From: Gordionus sp. m RMFG-2023
Lineage: Eukaryota > Nematomorpha > Gordioida > Chordodea > Parachordodidae
Direction of reading: 5' to 3'
DNA: 64,000 nt
Assembly (NCBI RefSeq): GCF_954871325.1
Contig: NC_088777.1
Location: forward strand, 20,189,366 to 20,253,365
Part shown: one piece after another, positions 33,060 to 47,400 of the stretch
Position numbering within the stretch: the first letter of the stretch is position 1
Layout of the letters: every line of letters starts with the position of its first letter
The notes under the pieces: generated by a model
The model's input: the letters and a program-made list of their open reading frames with translations, nothing else
Databases searched by the model: none
What the model was told of the DNA's origin: nothing
Translations under genes and position numbers: made by a program

Positions 33060-34440
33060 AATTATATGATTTTATTTGATCTTTTGGATTATAGTCCTGA
33101 TTTTTAGTATGAAAATGTAGATATCAATAAAATTAAGCAATATTGATTTATTTCTTTTGTTTTTTTGAAGATATTAGTTCTGATTTTTTAGTATGAAAAT
33201 TTAAGGACGATATTATGTAAAATTAAGGAATATTTAAAAACATGTCATTTTAAATTATATTTATGTTATTAAGTATAATAATTTATGTTAAATTTTGTTC
33301 ACTATTTATTGAATTCTATAATAATAAAGACTTGGACATAAAATTTGAGTGTTCATAATATTTATTTTAATTCAAAATTTATTTAAGCCAAAACATATTG
33401 AGTGGGCGTATATCACTGAAGTGATGTAGTATACTATTTGTTTTGTAATTTTTTTCCTTTTAACAGATATAATTTCCTCCTGAACCGCAACCTGCAAGAT
33501 TAAACGTTATTACTTGGATAAATAACAAAAATATGTACTACGACTTTAATACTACCACCAACAAATTCTCTTATAATCGAAGTCAACAGAAGAAATAATT
33601 TATTACTTCAAAATCTAACAATGAAAAACAAAAATTTAAACCTTGCTCATCATAATTTTAATGATCCAATGACAAATAAAGATATTAAAAAAAATTAGGC
33701 GGTATCTTGCATCAATGATTATTAATCATTACTTTAACAATGAACTTTTATACGGTAATATGTATGTTGAATTATTTTTTGTTTTGTATAAAATATATTT
33801 CATAATTACTAAAATATTGATATAATAACTTTTGATTTTACTTATGCTATCAGCAATAGAAAGGATTTTACAAATTTTGGATATTGCTATTTATTTTAAT
33901 CATCTTATCAAACGATATATTTAATTTGAACAATACTTATTTGGCTTTCACGTTTAATAATATTCCTATCATTTTTTAAAATTAAAGATCAAATCATAAA
34001 AACTTGACATTTTTATAACGGGATATTTCATATATATTTTTTTCCAAATTATGATATATATATTTATCTCATAATAAATAATATAACTTATAATATTTCA
34101 TTTTTGAATATTTTTAAAAATACAAATAAAAGAATATAATTTCGGAAGTTTCGACTGTTATTCTGCCGATTATTTAATTGTTACATAAGATTTAATAATG
34201 ATATATAGTAATTAAAATTAATTACATCAAAATCAATATAAATTATGTTTAAATGTTTGGTAATGCGTCAATTAGGCAAAACATTCCTCCTTAGCAGAAG
34301 ATTACGAGGGTTAGGAAAAAGCCTTGGAATTATTTATAAAAAAAGTATATAAGATATAAATAGAGAAAAATTAATTTAAAGGTATTATATCATCTCTTTC
34401 GTTTCGGTCGAACTTATTACTTTTTTAAAAAAGAATAAGT
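33060..34440. other. AT-rich spacer downstream of the ATPase gene
   Basis: No gene or element end is supported. A 39-codon frame at about 33479-33597 has a normal amino-acid mix but no recognised homology or splice context. Confidence 0.45.
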
Positions 34441-34463
34441 CAGGCGGAATGGATTTTTTTTTA

Positions 34464-34545
34464 TTAGAGACCTTGACAGGCAGGCCATTTTTTTCTACTT
34501 GCGGGCCTTAAAGGCTGGAATTCGCCCTATAGACCCCTTGAATAA
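34464..34545. repeat. Partial GGCC-type repeat end
   Basis: The stretch tagagaccttgacaggcaggcc followed by gcgggccttaaaggctgg resembles one end of the GGCC MITE family. The other end was not found. Confidence 0.35.
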
Positions 34546-34578
34546 ATATAAATATAGTATAAAAATTATATTGTTTTT

Positions 34579-35422
34579 TTACCCTAATCTTTTATTTATT
34601 GGAGGAACTTTATGATCAAGAGCTATTGGCGGCCATTTACCAACCATTCTTAATTCTTCTTCAACCTTCTCATATCTCAAATAATTTTTGCTAATGCAAT
34701 TTCTTTTGAAGTTTTTCAAAAAATATTCGATAATTAATACCTGCATAGATTATAAGTTTTTAATAAGAAAAATAAAAATTTTAAATATAATATGGTTAAT
34801 TTTATTAAAATAAAAAATCCAAAATATAATGCTTGTTAGTTTTAATATGTATACGAAGGATTCGAATTATATTATTAAATTATATTGTTTTCACCAGATT
34901 TTTTAATATTGGCCAATTTCTTTTTTAAACTAGTAGTAAAATCGTTATAAATTTAGATTATGTTGTATAATATTTTTAAATGAGGATCAATCTGAAATTG
35001 TTATTACCTTTGTAATAATCATTAAAAATCCATTAAAAACCGCGACTCCAACAATAGTTAATCGATATTGTACTGAAGGAAACACAAGGTACTTAAATAA
35101 GAGTTTAAAGAGTGTATATGATCAATAAAATATTTAAAATTACTTTTAACCACGTATGTATTAAACTTTGATTCATTAGGCTGAGATAAAGATTAAATGT
35201 AAATATCACCAAAATATATATAACCAGCGTGTCTGTTTTTGTAAAATATTTATTATTGACATAGAAATAAATTTACAATTTTTATATATGGGTTGACGAT
35301 GAGGTTTGCCTTCAAAATATGCTATAGCCAAATAGAGGCATTGAAAAGTTGTCATAGTGAATATAGCTGATTCTTCGTAAGAAGTAAAATCATCTAAATA
35401 TTTTGGTTCATGATGAGTCCAC
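34579..35422 (-). CDS. ATP13A-like gene, exons 18-21 (C-terminal membrane part)
   Basis: Exons are 35422-35277, 35232-35144, 35091-35008 and 34740-34579; introns are 44, 52 and 267 bp. Exon 18 encodes the M8-M9 loop (EESAIFTMTTFQCLYLAIAY then GKPHRQPIY), matching the YENTVVFSLSSFQYL...GKPFRKPIYTN block of ATP13A proteins. Exon 20 gives M10 (TIVGVAVFNGFLMIITK). Exon 21 gives the basic tail with YEKVEEELRMVGKWPPI and the stop TAA. Exon 18 begins by completing the Trp codon left at the end of exon 17, 13.2 kb away. Confidence 0.9.
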
Positions 35423-38400
35423 CTACATCAAATACATTGGGTGTTTTAACATAATACAATATTTAAGTATAATAGTACAAAATTACTGACCAGTAATAAA
35501 TATTAAAAAAATATATAAGATATTTAGATACAAATGAGCCAATATTTCTATATATTATCAAAATATCATCACCTGAGAATTATATTATTCTATATCCATT
35601 TTTTGTTAAAAATGATATATATAAATCAATTTTTTATAGTAAAACTCGAAATATATATAAAATAAGTTAAATATCCTATGATTTTATGTCCTATTCATTA
35701 AGGGTAAAATAAATAAAATTATCGCAATAAATGATTAAAGATGTTCAAATTTTAATAAATATACAAATAAAATAAACGTCACTCTAACATTAGTGCGTGA
35801 ATCAAATTGATAACTACACATGTCTGCAGGCGCGTACGCAGCGGGGGGGGGACAAATCCCCCCAAAGCCAAAAAATGAAGATGCCGGATTATATTTTTCA
35901 AAAATATTATTGTTAATTTATATTTGTTAATATTTATTCTTATCTCATATATATATATATATTTTATTTATCACATTCATCTACTAAGTTATTTTATCAA
36001 TCAATTTCGATTTCAAGTTTTCCTTGGCGTAATTTACCTATTATTTTCAAATTTTAGTGGCGTAATATTTATCTAAATTTCTAATAAAATAATAATTATC
36101 TCTGAAACTCCTTGTCCAACAGGGAGAAAAAAATTGCAAGCTTGTCCAACGAGATCGAGTCTTCGCCACAGTAACAGCTATTTTGGAGTTAGAAGAGCTG
36201 ATTATTAATGCTATTACTGAAATATCACAATGGCTTGAAAGAAATATTTCCTCAGAAGCAAGAAAATTATTGGATTCAATACTTATTCCAAATTTTTTTC
36301 TCATTAGAATGTATTATTTAATTATACAACTATTTTATGTAATACTTTTCAAAAACATAACATTGACTTGATTAAGAAGATGAGAATAGCGGAGAGCATT
36401 TTATTAGAACTCAAGGAAATAGAGCTAGTGTTGTTGAAGAATTTCATATTTTATATGTTATTGTTGAGTCAAAAGCAGAGCTATACGTGTTAAATATTTG
36501 TCCCCCTCGACTTGCAGCAAGCAAGCTCATTATCAAAACATTAATATAGGATCAGTAGAAGAGTATTATAAAACAAATGTCCCAACCTTTTTCATATGGT
36601 GATAGAAAAAAAATATAAATATTTGTTATATTTTTATCATGAAGATGTTAAAATATCTTATGATGCCTTATTAGCTGAATAACTATGATTAAAAGATTAA
36701 CTATGGTTGATACAGTCCCAAAAAATGCTATGGATGCTTTTTATTTCAAACACATTTTAGATTATACTCCCAATTATTAAAATGGTTATATATATATTAG
36801 CAGCTCTTTAGTAAACTAATGAGAGAACATTCACTTTTTTAAGAAGAATAACAGAGCCTTGCAGAGGTACCATTTGCAGGACCAGGCCCAGATTTTATTT
36901 TAAAATTTTTTCCGGCCCGGGTTTTTTTTTAAAAAAATTTTCAGGCCCGGCCCGGCTGGCTTAGCCCGAATTTTTTAAAATAAATTATATTTATTTTTGA
37001 TATTTATAGCTAATAATGGCGATTTCAAATATTTGGTTTTAAAATATACAACTCGGCTCGGATATTTTTTCTTAAAAAATTTTCAGGCCCAGCCCGGGTG
37101 TTTTTTAAAAAAAAAATTACGAGCCCGGCCCGGGTATATTTAAAAAAATTAAAATACGGTCCGGCTCAGGGGCCGGGCCTGCAAGTCTGTGAAAAACATA
37201 CCTATGAAATACAACATCTGAAAGTAGATTGAATGATTTGGATCTTTTGAATATTCATAGACATTTAACGCCAAGCAAGGATTGATAATTGAAAAATTAG
37301 CTCAAAACATACAAAATACAATTTTTCCTAAGAAACGTTTTGTGTATTAATTTATATTTACAACATTTAAATTTTTTATACTTTATATATTTTAAAAGCT
37401 CAAAAAATTCAAATTTCAATTTTGGGTCATTTAAGTGATTCATATCGTGGGTTATATTCACTTTATATTTTATGATTTACATTTAAATGCCGGTTTATAT
37501 ATATAATTTTTTTAATTCACATTAGTTTAAAATTGTGTGTTAGAAAAGTTGTTAATCCTAATAAATTTATGCTTAGTATTTTTAATTAAAAATATTATTT
37601 CTTAAAAAAATTTATTATCCCCCCCCAGACCAAATTCCTGCGTACGCGCCTGCATGTCTGAAATATTGATGATCAATAGTGAAACCATTAGTGATATCAT
37701 ATATATTCAAAAATACTTGGGCTAACAGTTCTCATGAAAAAAGAGGGAAAAAAGAGGTTAAAAAAGTGTTTTAAACCAACTAGAAGATTTAAGATATTTG
37801 AGAAATTAATTGATTAAAAATTCAGGTGCCAGTGGTGTTATTGAATTAAATTTATTGCTCAGATAGAATTATTTTATTGGTATACCTGTAATAGAGAAAG
37901 ATTTATTGGTAAATTTGGTATCTTAAAAAATATTTATCAGACTGTCATTTTTGAGGAAAAGAAAAAACCTTTCCCCAGAAAAAGCAACGGAGGCTCAAAT
38001 GGGCAAAAGTGTATCGATTCTATGATAAATCGAAATAGGAGTAGATAATTTTTAACTATGAAAACAGATTTGAGTTGAGTCATCGTGTAAAGAATTTTGT
38101 AATATGAAGACCAGATGAAGCATTTAATTCTAATTGTCTTAAAAGGGTACCTCAAATTCTCAACAAGTTTTTTATTATAAGCTTGTATGACGAGAAGCGT
38201 CTAGGTATAATGTTATTTGCTATAGTATAAATGCATCTAAAAATCAAAAGGGAGCTCATTGATTTGAGTAATATATGGTTTCCATGCTATTTTATTTTTC
38301 AACAAGGCAATACGCTATATCATACAATCGAGCTAGAATTTTAATCAGACAACGGTTTTGCTTTATTGGAATGGCTTGCACCAGCATATATGTGGGTTTA

Positions 38401-41400
38401 TAAAAAAAAACATAGGTAAAACTAAAAACAAACGTGATTTGATGAATAGGGTCAAGTATTTGTAGGAAAGCTTTTAAAAAGAAAGATATAAAACCTTGAT
38501 TTGAACTCTGTCTAAAAAGCGTTAAGGCTGTCAATGGCACATAGGTGGTATAATTAAATATTTTAGTTGAAATGTTTACTATTTCGATTTAGAATGTGAA
38601 TGACGTTTATTTTGAATTAAATATTACTTTTTAAATATATGATTTTTGATCAATATTAAATGAAACTAAAAATTTTAATATAATTGTTAAATAAATTGTG
38701 AAAGCCAAAACCCATAATAGATTATGGCAATTTTTGGTTAATTTAGTAAAAATTGGGTTATATTCATTGGAAAACTCGTAATGCACAGGCACAAATATTA
38801 GAACAAAAACCAATTGGGTTTTAACCCCTGGATCTTAATTCGTTTATTTTTTACTTTATTTTCGTCTAATTTTTAAATATTATTTAAGATTAATAATTTA
38901 TATGATTGTATATAGCCCAATATTTCGATTATTGAATTTAATTAGGAGACAAAACACTTTATTCTTTTTTTGGGTTAATCTCTTCTTTTTTTTTACTGAA
39001 ACTATACTTTTCTTTACCTTAAGAGAGGTTTTTTTAAATAAACATTATCCAACTTTTCTTTTTTTATCAACTATTTAAAAATCTCTATACTTTTTTAAAC
39101 ATTTTTCTAACTTTTTGTTATTTTAAAAATAAAATAGTTCAATTTAAATCTGAGTATTACGGTTCCACGTCATTACAGAGAATGTATTTTACAGAGAAAT
39201 ATAGAGAAAACAAAAATAGAGAAGCACTTCTAGAGAAAACAATTATAGAGAATGTCGTTTATAGAGAATAATTTCATAGAGAATGATTTTATTGAGAATG
39301 ATTTTATTGAGAATGATTTTACAGAGAATGATTTTACAGTGATTTTATAGAGAATGATTTTATAGAGAATGTATTTTATAGAGAATGATTTTATAGAGAT
39401 TGTATTTTATAGAGAATTATTTTATAAAGAATTTTATTTAAAGAATGTGATTATTTTATAAAAAAAATTTGGCATGATTTGTGAGGAATTCGCGGTATTC
39501 AATTCCATGTAAATGAATGCAGTGGGCGCGTTAGAACTAAAAGAACGGAATGGGAGAATGCCCAGTTGTTCCTTAATTAAAAAGAAATTCAAAGGAAAAT
39601 ACGCCATGTAGAAAGAGCGCCTGCCTTTCCCATGAGCCTGATTGACTTGGTCATACCAATTTGTCGAATATGTGTATTGAAAAAGAAAAGTTAATTATAA
39701 TTTTAAAGAAACAGTTAATTTGAATCATAAAATTTGTAAGGATAATTGAAATATTTAAACTGTAAGCAAATTAAACATAAAATAATTATTGATGGTATGT
39801 AAATTTTAGTAGAATAGATAGTAAAATCGAAAATGTAATAATAGAAAGAAAAAGAAAGGAAACTTTATAATTTTTTAGTTTGATTTTATATTTTTACGTT
39901 TAGTTTATTTGTGATTTTAGAATGATTTTGATTAACTATATATTTTAATAAATTAATTTGGCATCTTCAATTCTGGTTCATAATAATCATTACTTGTTTA
40001 AACACAAATGAATATTAATTATCCAATAATAATGAGCAATCTTTATTATATGATAGTGGTCATCATGATCACCGATGCATCATATTTTCAGCCATCAAAA
40101 ATTTACAATTTTTATCAACATGCGATAAATGCTATGCAGATGGCACATTCAAGACATGTCCTCCTCTTTTCCAGCAAATACACACCACCCACGGGATGAA
40201 ACATAAAACCATCATCGCCGGTATTTATGTTCTGATGACATCACGTCGCCAACAAAATTACGTTAATATTTCCAATCAAATAAAAAAATTTTAAATTTTT
40301 TTAAATCCTAAATTCATCATGATCGACTTTGAATAGCAGCGTTATTTGTTTTTAAACAGTCGTTTCTACTGAATGCAATGTGCGGGTGCCTGTTTCATAT
40401 GTCTGGCGCACGGTTCAATCTGCTAATTTGCAATGCATACAAAACAAACAAATTTTGCTATGTACATAAAAATGTTAAAGTCACTGGCATATGTACCATT
40501 TGAGGATGTAATTCATGGATTCGAGGGATTATGTGCCTCTGAATTCTATCAAGAAAATAGGGATATTCTCGCCCCACTGATAGAATACTTTGAAGAGATG
40601 TGGATTGGAAAAATGATAGCGATGGAGAAGAGGTCGCCAATACGCATTTCTTTATGGAATTTCTACGAATCGACACTATCTCGACCGAATACCAATAATT
40701 CAATAGAGGGCTTATCGAAGTTTTTCGTCTCATATAAGCTCCCATCATTATAAAGAGGTAAATTATATTATAAATTTTAAAAACTTTTTCATCTTAAGCT
40801 CTCAAAGGCGAAGAAATTCTGAATTGTTACAAAAATTGGAACAATATTCTTTAGGACTATTGGCTCCACTGTCAAAGAAAGAACATCGCGAAAGATCTAA
40901 AAGGATTTTTTTAATTGTTGAAGATTTTCATTCAAGAACCAAACTGGATTATTTAAGGGCTTTATCCAACATTATAAATTTAAATGTTTAAATTGATCAT
41001 ATAATTGATTTTTTATATTATTATTTATACTATGTTTATTTGGATTTCTTATAAATAAAAATTTATTTGATATTCCGAAATGAATAGTGTTAACCTATTT
41101 AGTAGATTATATAGGTTTATCTTATAAAAACTACATATACAAATGGTATTAATCATATTCTTTAAATAAAATTCTTTATAAAATAATTCTCTATAAAATA
41201 CATTCTTTATAAAATCATTCATAAAATACTTTCTATATAAAAACATTCTCTGTAAAATAATTCTCTATAAACGACATTCAATATATTTTTTTTCCCTCTA
41301 AAAGTTTCTCTATAATTATTTCTCTGTAATAGTTTCACTGAAATGACGGGTACCTAGTATTACCTTCACTAAGCTTAAAAAATAATTATTTAATTTTATT

Positions 41401-44400
41401 ATATACAAAAACAATTAATATAATATTAATATATAAACAACTCTATTATGGTTATGTTTATAATATATAGGGGGGGGCGGGGATAGAGAACCGCATGGGC
41501 TATCCGTAGCCCAACCTGACCCGACCCAGACTTGGGTCGTGTTCGGACATTAAAAAAAATATTTTTGGGTTCGGGCTAAGGTCGGGTTGTAAGAGCTGTC
41601 CGATCTGACCCGACCCGACCCGAAAGAATATTAATATAAATATCCTAAATAATCATTCTAATTCATGTCATTATAAAACCATATCATTTTCTATTTATCA
41701 CATTTTATCCTTAAAATTTCAATCGAATAACATGTCATTTTCAAATATTATTTTAGTTTACATAACAACCATATACCAAACTAAAGATGTGATGTGATTA
41801 TATTTTAATACATTGCATTGTTAAAGAATATTATTACATATTTTATTTTCATCATATTCTATCAAGTTAAACAAAATATATTTAACTTATCTATTCAATT
41901 AAATAGCCTCATATTTTCATATTAAAAAATTATTTCAATGGATGCCAAATTAAAAAAAATTGGTGAAGAGATTAAGAACAATGAATATGAAGTAAGGGAA
42001 AATGCCATTTGCAAATCTGAGGTCTGGAAAAAGTTTTCATTTATAAATGATGAAAACTGCAATTTTTTTTTATTAAATTATTTTAGGCAAAAATTAACAC
42101 TACCTACGACGGTCCCAAGTCCGTGTGCAAAATGTGGAGTGTTGGCGTCAGGTCGGAAACCGGCTGTAAAAACCTACTCCAAAATGATGATAGTTTCAAA
42201 TAAAACTCTACAACAGAAAGCTAGGGCGTCCTCCACAAACGACGCACACTGCATCTCCCGCCAGTGAAATGCGAATAATACACTAGGGTTACCGCCTGAC
42301 TCACAACGAAGGCGGTTAAGGAATTTGGTTATGGATAGAATGCGAATAACATGATGGAAAATGTTGGTACGTTGACTGGAAAGAGCTTCGAGGTCGCACA
42401 AATGCTAAAAAGAAGAAAAGTACACATCGCCTGCCTACAAGAGTCGAGGTGGAATGGAACTAAAGCTCGGGAGTTAGGAGAATGATACAAGTTATACAGT
42501 GGGTCACCAAATCGTAGAAACGGGGTCGGTATCGTTCTAAGCGAATCCTTCAAGGACAAGGTGGTGGAAGTCAAACGATGTTCAGACAGGTTAATGTGAG
42601 TGAGGATTGCAGATCAAGGAGGCCTCCTAACCGTTATGCGCGCGTATGCTCCTCAAATTGGGTGTATGGAATCATAGATATATTCTTCGATTCATTGGAA
42701 AAAGAGATGCAAGGAATACGACAGGAAGAAAAGCTAATTAATGGGGCGGACTTCAACACCCACATAGGAAAAGATCGTCTCGGGTATGAACGAAATCATG
42801 GAGGCTATGGGCATGGTCTGAAGAACAAAGAAGGAGAAAAACTTCTCCAAATATCCCAAGTATATGACATGACGATCGTTAACACTTATTTTCAAAAGCG
42901 TGAAGATCATATTGTGACTTAAAGAAGTGGAAAGAATTTTAGTCAAATTGACTATCTGCTTATACGGCGAAAGGATTTATGAAGGATCAAAGATTGCAAA
43001 GTAATACCGAGAGAAGAAATCGTCAGGCAACATCGTCTACTTGTCATCGATCTTGAAAGAAAAGTGTTTCCGGAAAGAAGAAATGTTTATGAACCTCGAA
43101 TTAGGTATGAAATGCTAAAGGACACGCCGACGAACGATAAATACCATCAGAAAGCCTCCAGTGCCAGGAAGTTAGAACGAAACGTAGACGGCGATTGGGA
43201 GACGCTAACTGCGGACATAAAGGAAACGGCAATTTAGATCTAGGACAGACCAAAGGAGGCAAAGCTTTGAATAAGGAACTATGGTGGTGGGACCAATCGG
43301 TTAGGGATTTCATCGAAAGAAAGAAAATTCTATATAGACGGTGGCTTAAATCTAAAAGTCGGAGGATTAGTAATATAGGGAGGCAAAGAGAGCCGCGAAG
43401 AAGGCCGTTGCAATAGCGAAGAATGCTGCGTACACCGAGATGGCAAACAAACTGGATCATAAAGGCGACAGGCTATGTACAAATTGGCCAAGATAAGGGA
43501 GAAGAAAAGTCGCGATGTCGGAGTCCTTAAAATAGTCAAAAACGAGGAGGGTCCCTTTTTAACAAGATATTGGGAGAAGAACGAATTCATAATCAATGGA
43601 GAGCAAGCACGATTATACCCTTATTCAAAGGCAAAGGAGACCCTCAGGAGTGTGGTAATTACAGAGGTATAAAGCTAACTTGCCACTCCTTGAAACTTAT
43701 GGAAAGGATCTTAGTAATAAGGCTGAAGAACGAGGTGGAAATATCGGCTAACCAATTCGGATTTGTGGCCGGCAAATCTACAATCGATCCAATCTTCGCA
43801 CTAAGACAAATGATGGATAAATATGGAGAAAAGAAAAGAAACCTACATATGGTCTTTATTGACTTGGAGAAAGCTTATGACACGGTCCTTCGCGATTTAA
43901 TATGGTGGTGCTTGAGAAAACAAAATATCCCTGACGCATATGTACGGCTTATGAAAAATATCTATGAAGCCTCAACTTCTTGCGTAAGACAGTTGGAGAC
44001 TCTAAACCTTTTTGGGTTGAAATTGGATTACATCAAAGATCTGCAGTCCTTTTTTATTCAATATAATTATGAACACGATAACGAGAGACATCCAAAAGCC
44101 ATCTCCTTGGTGTATACTATATGCCGATGATATAGTACTGTGCGAAGAGACAAAGGAGAAAGTGTTCGAAGAAGCCGAAAATTGGTCAAAACGATTAGCT
44201 GGATATGGTTTAAAGGTCAACAATCGAAAACGGTATACATGGAGATGAACGTTACAGGCACCCCATCGCTGGATGACCAATTAAAGTACCCAAAAGTAGA
44301 CAGGTTTACATACCTAAGCTCGATGCTACATCAAGAGGGAGGTTGCGCAAAAGAAGTCAATGCACGGATCCAAAAAGGATGGCTTAAATGGCGAAGTATA

Positions 44401-47400
44401 TCCGGTGTAATGTGCGACAAGAAGATGCCAATATGGTTGAAAAGCAAAGCTTACAAATTCATCGTAAGACCGGTGTTACTCTATGGAAGTGAAACATGGG
44501 CATTAAACTCTACGGAAGAAAAATTATTACAAGCTACGGAGATGAGAATGATACGGTGGAGCTTGGGGTATACTATACTCGACCATATGACGAATGACTG
44601 TCTCAGAGGTATTCAACCTATGGCGGATTGATAAACGAAAATCGGTTAAGGTGGCATGGTCATATAATAAGAAGGGAGACTAATGATGTAAATCGAAAAG
44701 TATTGGACATGGAGGTGCCGGGGAAGAAAGGAAGAGGACGACCTCGTGTTACGTGGAAAGGTCAAGTAGACAAAGTTATGATGACTAAGAAGATAAATCC
44801 GGACATGACCCTTACTCGATCAGGATGGAAGAAACTTATCAAAACAAACCCCACGACTGTGGGACCATATGCATGATAAAGTATAAGAAGATTTTAGGCA
44901 AAAATTAGCCAGAAAGGCATAAACGCGTATTTACAATATAGAGTAAAAAGATTCAATTAACAATTGATAACCTTTACTGTTTCCAAAAAACTCAAAAGTT
45001 GTGCCAAATTAAAAAAATGAGTGTACAAAGGTGCTCACCCTGTTTTATGGACGTGATTTGAGATCATTTGATGCAATTCATGGAGAAGACTTTGTGATTG
45101 TTGCCAATATTTTGCCAAAATTGGCTCTATATATTGAAATATTGATAGGTTAAAAGCATCATTCCAAATCCTACGACAATTTCTGGAAATTTAATAGATA
45201 TTGCTGATGGTATACACAATAAATTATTTCCGAAATATAACGCCTATATGAAAAAGGGTCGATGTGCTGATAACAAATATATGAAAATATGGTTAAAGTA
45301 TTTATAATTTTTAGATTCGATTATATTTTAACCTTATTATAATATTTTTTACAAATTAAATTAAATGCAATTAATATATATCTTGATTAGATTATGGCCG
45401 TCAAATAAACTTTAAGGTGGCGATGAATAAATACACGTATTTTTTTTTAGTTATTATAATATTCAAACTCAAATTCTAAAATTTTATTCGGGCTTGGGTT
45501 GGACTAAAATATGTGTGCTCGGGATCGGGAAATTCGAGCTCGGGCCGGGTTTGAGCTGCGAAAAAATTACTTTGCATACCTCTAATTGGAGATAAGTGGC
45601 CATAAGAATTGACTGGTAACCCCCTAATTTAATACATTAATTTTTATCTCAAAATTGGTCAAATATGTATATTTATGATTTGTATATATAAGTTGATTTA
45701 TTAGTTTGACCAGCTCAATAAAAAAAATATTGTAAAATTGTTTTGAACTTAAGAGTCTTAAAAGTAATTTATGAATGTACAGAATGGCCATGTATTAAGT
45801 ATTAGTAGCAAAGGAATAAATAAATAAATAAATTAATCTCTCAGTGATTGCATCTCTTCTCCCCTGCAAAATTTCAAAGGATTCTTTTACTTTGGATTCA
45901 CGCATTCAAAATTTCAGACAAATGAGCCCAGAAGTCCTTAACTCAATAAATAAAGGATGCCGTATCAAACATCTTTCCCCGTCTTTGTGATCTCCAGATT
46001 TTTGCACATCCCATAAACAAAAAATATCACAAAAATTATCAAACTTATGCAATGAATTTTAAACATAGACGTACCCAGTTTTGTTAACCCTCCCCCTCTC
46101 CCACTATTTGGTGCTAGATTAATCGCACTTCAAAAACAATGTATACAACCATCTTCCCCGCAACACCTTCTTATTCTACTGGCTCCCTTTTTCCGGCATA
46201 CACTAAATATTTTTTTGCTTGCTATCAATTTCCTAGAGTTTTACAATTTAAATCTAGTTGAAGGCATTTAACAGGGTGACCCCCTCGGATCCTTACTCTT
46301 TAGTCTGGAATCAATGGCATAATTAAATCTATAAATGCACCCTCTCTCTTTACGTCTTGTACATTATGATAGAATCTTGAGTGATTCCAGTTTTGAAATC
46401 GACTAAGCAGTTAACATATTTCACGAAATGGGCACATCCTTGGACTCTCGCTCATTCCGAGATAATCCAAATTCATTCAATTAAATTCAAATGCTCCTGA
46501 CACTCATGATTTCAAATTCAAGGTACTAATCTAGGATCTCCTGCAGGAAATTATCAGGCAATATGCACCTTCCATAACTTCATTCTTGACATCATCCATA
46601 AATTGGAAAGCATCTTACTCTTCTTTCACATACAAATCTTTTTTCTTGTTAAAATTCTTTTTTATTCTAAGGATTCTCTAGGCACTCAGTTCCACGCTGA
46701 TTTTAAAAAACTCTTATCCACTCAGAATATGTGAAGATGGAATACCAAATTTGGCGGATTGGGCATTAGATCTCCTATCGACCTAGCTATAACATATTTT
46801 ATATCGATAGTCAGAAGGATTGAGATGCGCCTGTAGTTGCTTGCTGCGTTGAAACATTCTTATCTAGTTTGTCATCTACTGACGCACCCTATTCTCTTCC
46901 CTTTCAATGGTACTGAACATGAGTTTATCCATACTATTCCCTCTGTTAATATTCAACTTCAACCTTCTAACAAAACTTACCCACGCTTTTGCTATTCGTA
47001 TTAACTGCTCCATCACCCATTCCCACATGTGACCAGGTTGTAATTCATCCGTAGACATGAAGGGAAGACATAACACTGTAGTTCCTGCATTGGTTATTTT
47101 ATCAGGCACACACAATGTAACTCAATCACCCAGAGCCATGAAATCACAAATACCTTCCAAACTAGAACCTCCTGGTCTTTTCTGATCCGACGGTTAACTT
47201 CCTGATGGGATCACCATTCAGATAAGACTAATCATGTATTGACCCCCTGACCCCCTCCAATCAAGCCCCCACTATTTTGGATCACAAAGAAAAACATAAA
47301 ATTTCAAAATGAACAGAAATTTTGAACGACCATTGTTTCATAATAATATTTCGACCACATTTACCAAATTCGGAAGCTTGCACTAGCTTTAAAAATATAG

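Larger units (their letters stand above)
35827..37652 (+). mobile_element. hAT element, GCGCGTACGCAG family (copy 3)
   Basis: The ends CAGGCGCGTACGCAGC and, on the reverse strand, CAGGCGCGTACGCAGG form a near-perfect 15-bp inverted repeat. They are flanked by a perfect 8-bp duplication, catgtctg, at 35819-35826 and 37653-37660. G- and C-runs follow each end. At 1826 bp it is the least interrupted copy. It carries transposase remnants and the nested MITE. It lies in the 13.2-kb intron 17 of the ATPase gene. Confidence 0.9.
39161..41354 (+). mobile_element. MULE (Mutator-like) element with tandem-repeat TIRs
   Basis: Ends GGTTCCACGTCATTACAGAG and, on the reverse strand, GGTACCCGTCATTTCAGTG are flanked by gagtattac (39152-39160) and tagtattac (41355-41363), a 9-bp duplication with one mismatch, as MULEs make. 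The terminal repeats are 200-290 bp long and built mainly from a 14-15 bp unit around TAGAGAATGATTTTA. The interior encodes MULE transposase pieces on the plus strand. Confidence 0.8.
42097..44890 (+). mobile_element. Second RTE-type LINE
   Basis: A 17-bp duplication, attttaggcaaaaatta, brackets the element (42080-42096 and 44891-44907). At 2794 bp it is close to full length and lies on the plus strand. The 5' part (tggagtgttggcgtcaggtcgg) resembles RTE leaders. It lacks the tRNA-like head of the LINE at 28045-31199, and its coding region is diverged from that LINE, so it is a separate family. Confidence 0.9.
41484..45584 (+). mobile_element. hAT-like element with GACCCGACCC ends, split by a LINE
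   Basis: The left end starts tagagaaccgcatgggc and is followed by ctgacccgacccagac boxes. The right end, on the reverse strand, starts TAGAGGTATGCAAAG and is followed by cccggcccgagctcg boxes. BED-finger and hAT core remnants lie inside on both sides of the RTE LINE at 42097-44890. The flanking 8-mers do not match, so the outer borders are tentative. Confidence 0.55.

Noticed and set aside
33479-33597. Short plus-strand frame with balanced composition, possible exon
   Set aside because: Only 39 codons, an in-frame stop just upstream at the likely acceptor, and no recognised homology.
39180-41335. CRISPR-like array from regularly spaced repeats
   Set aside because: Units are contiguous, degenerate and mirrored at both ends of a MULE, with no spacers.
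46876-47115. Minus-strand 79-codon frame
   Set aside because: It is the antisense of the plus-strand RT relic; no family match on its own strand.
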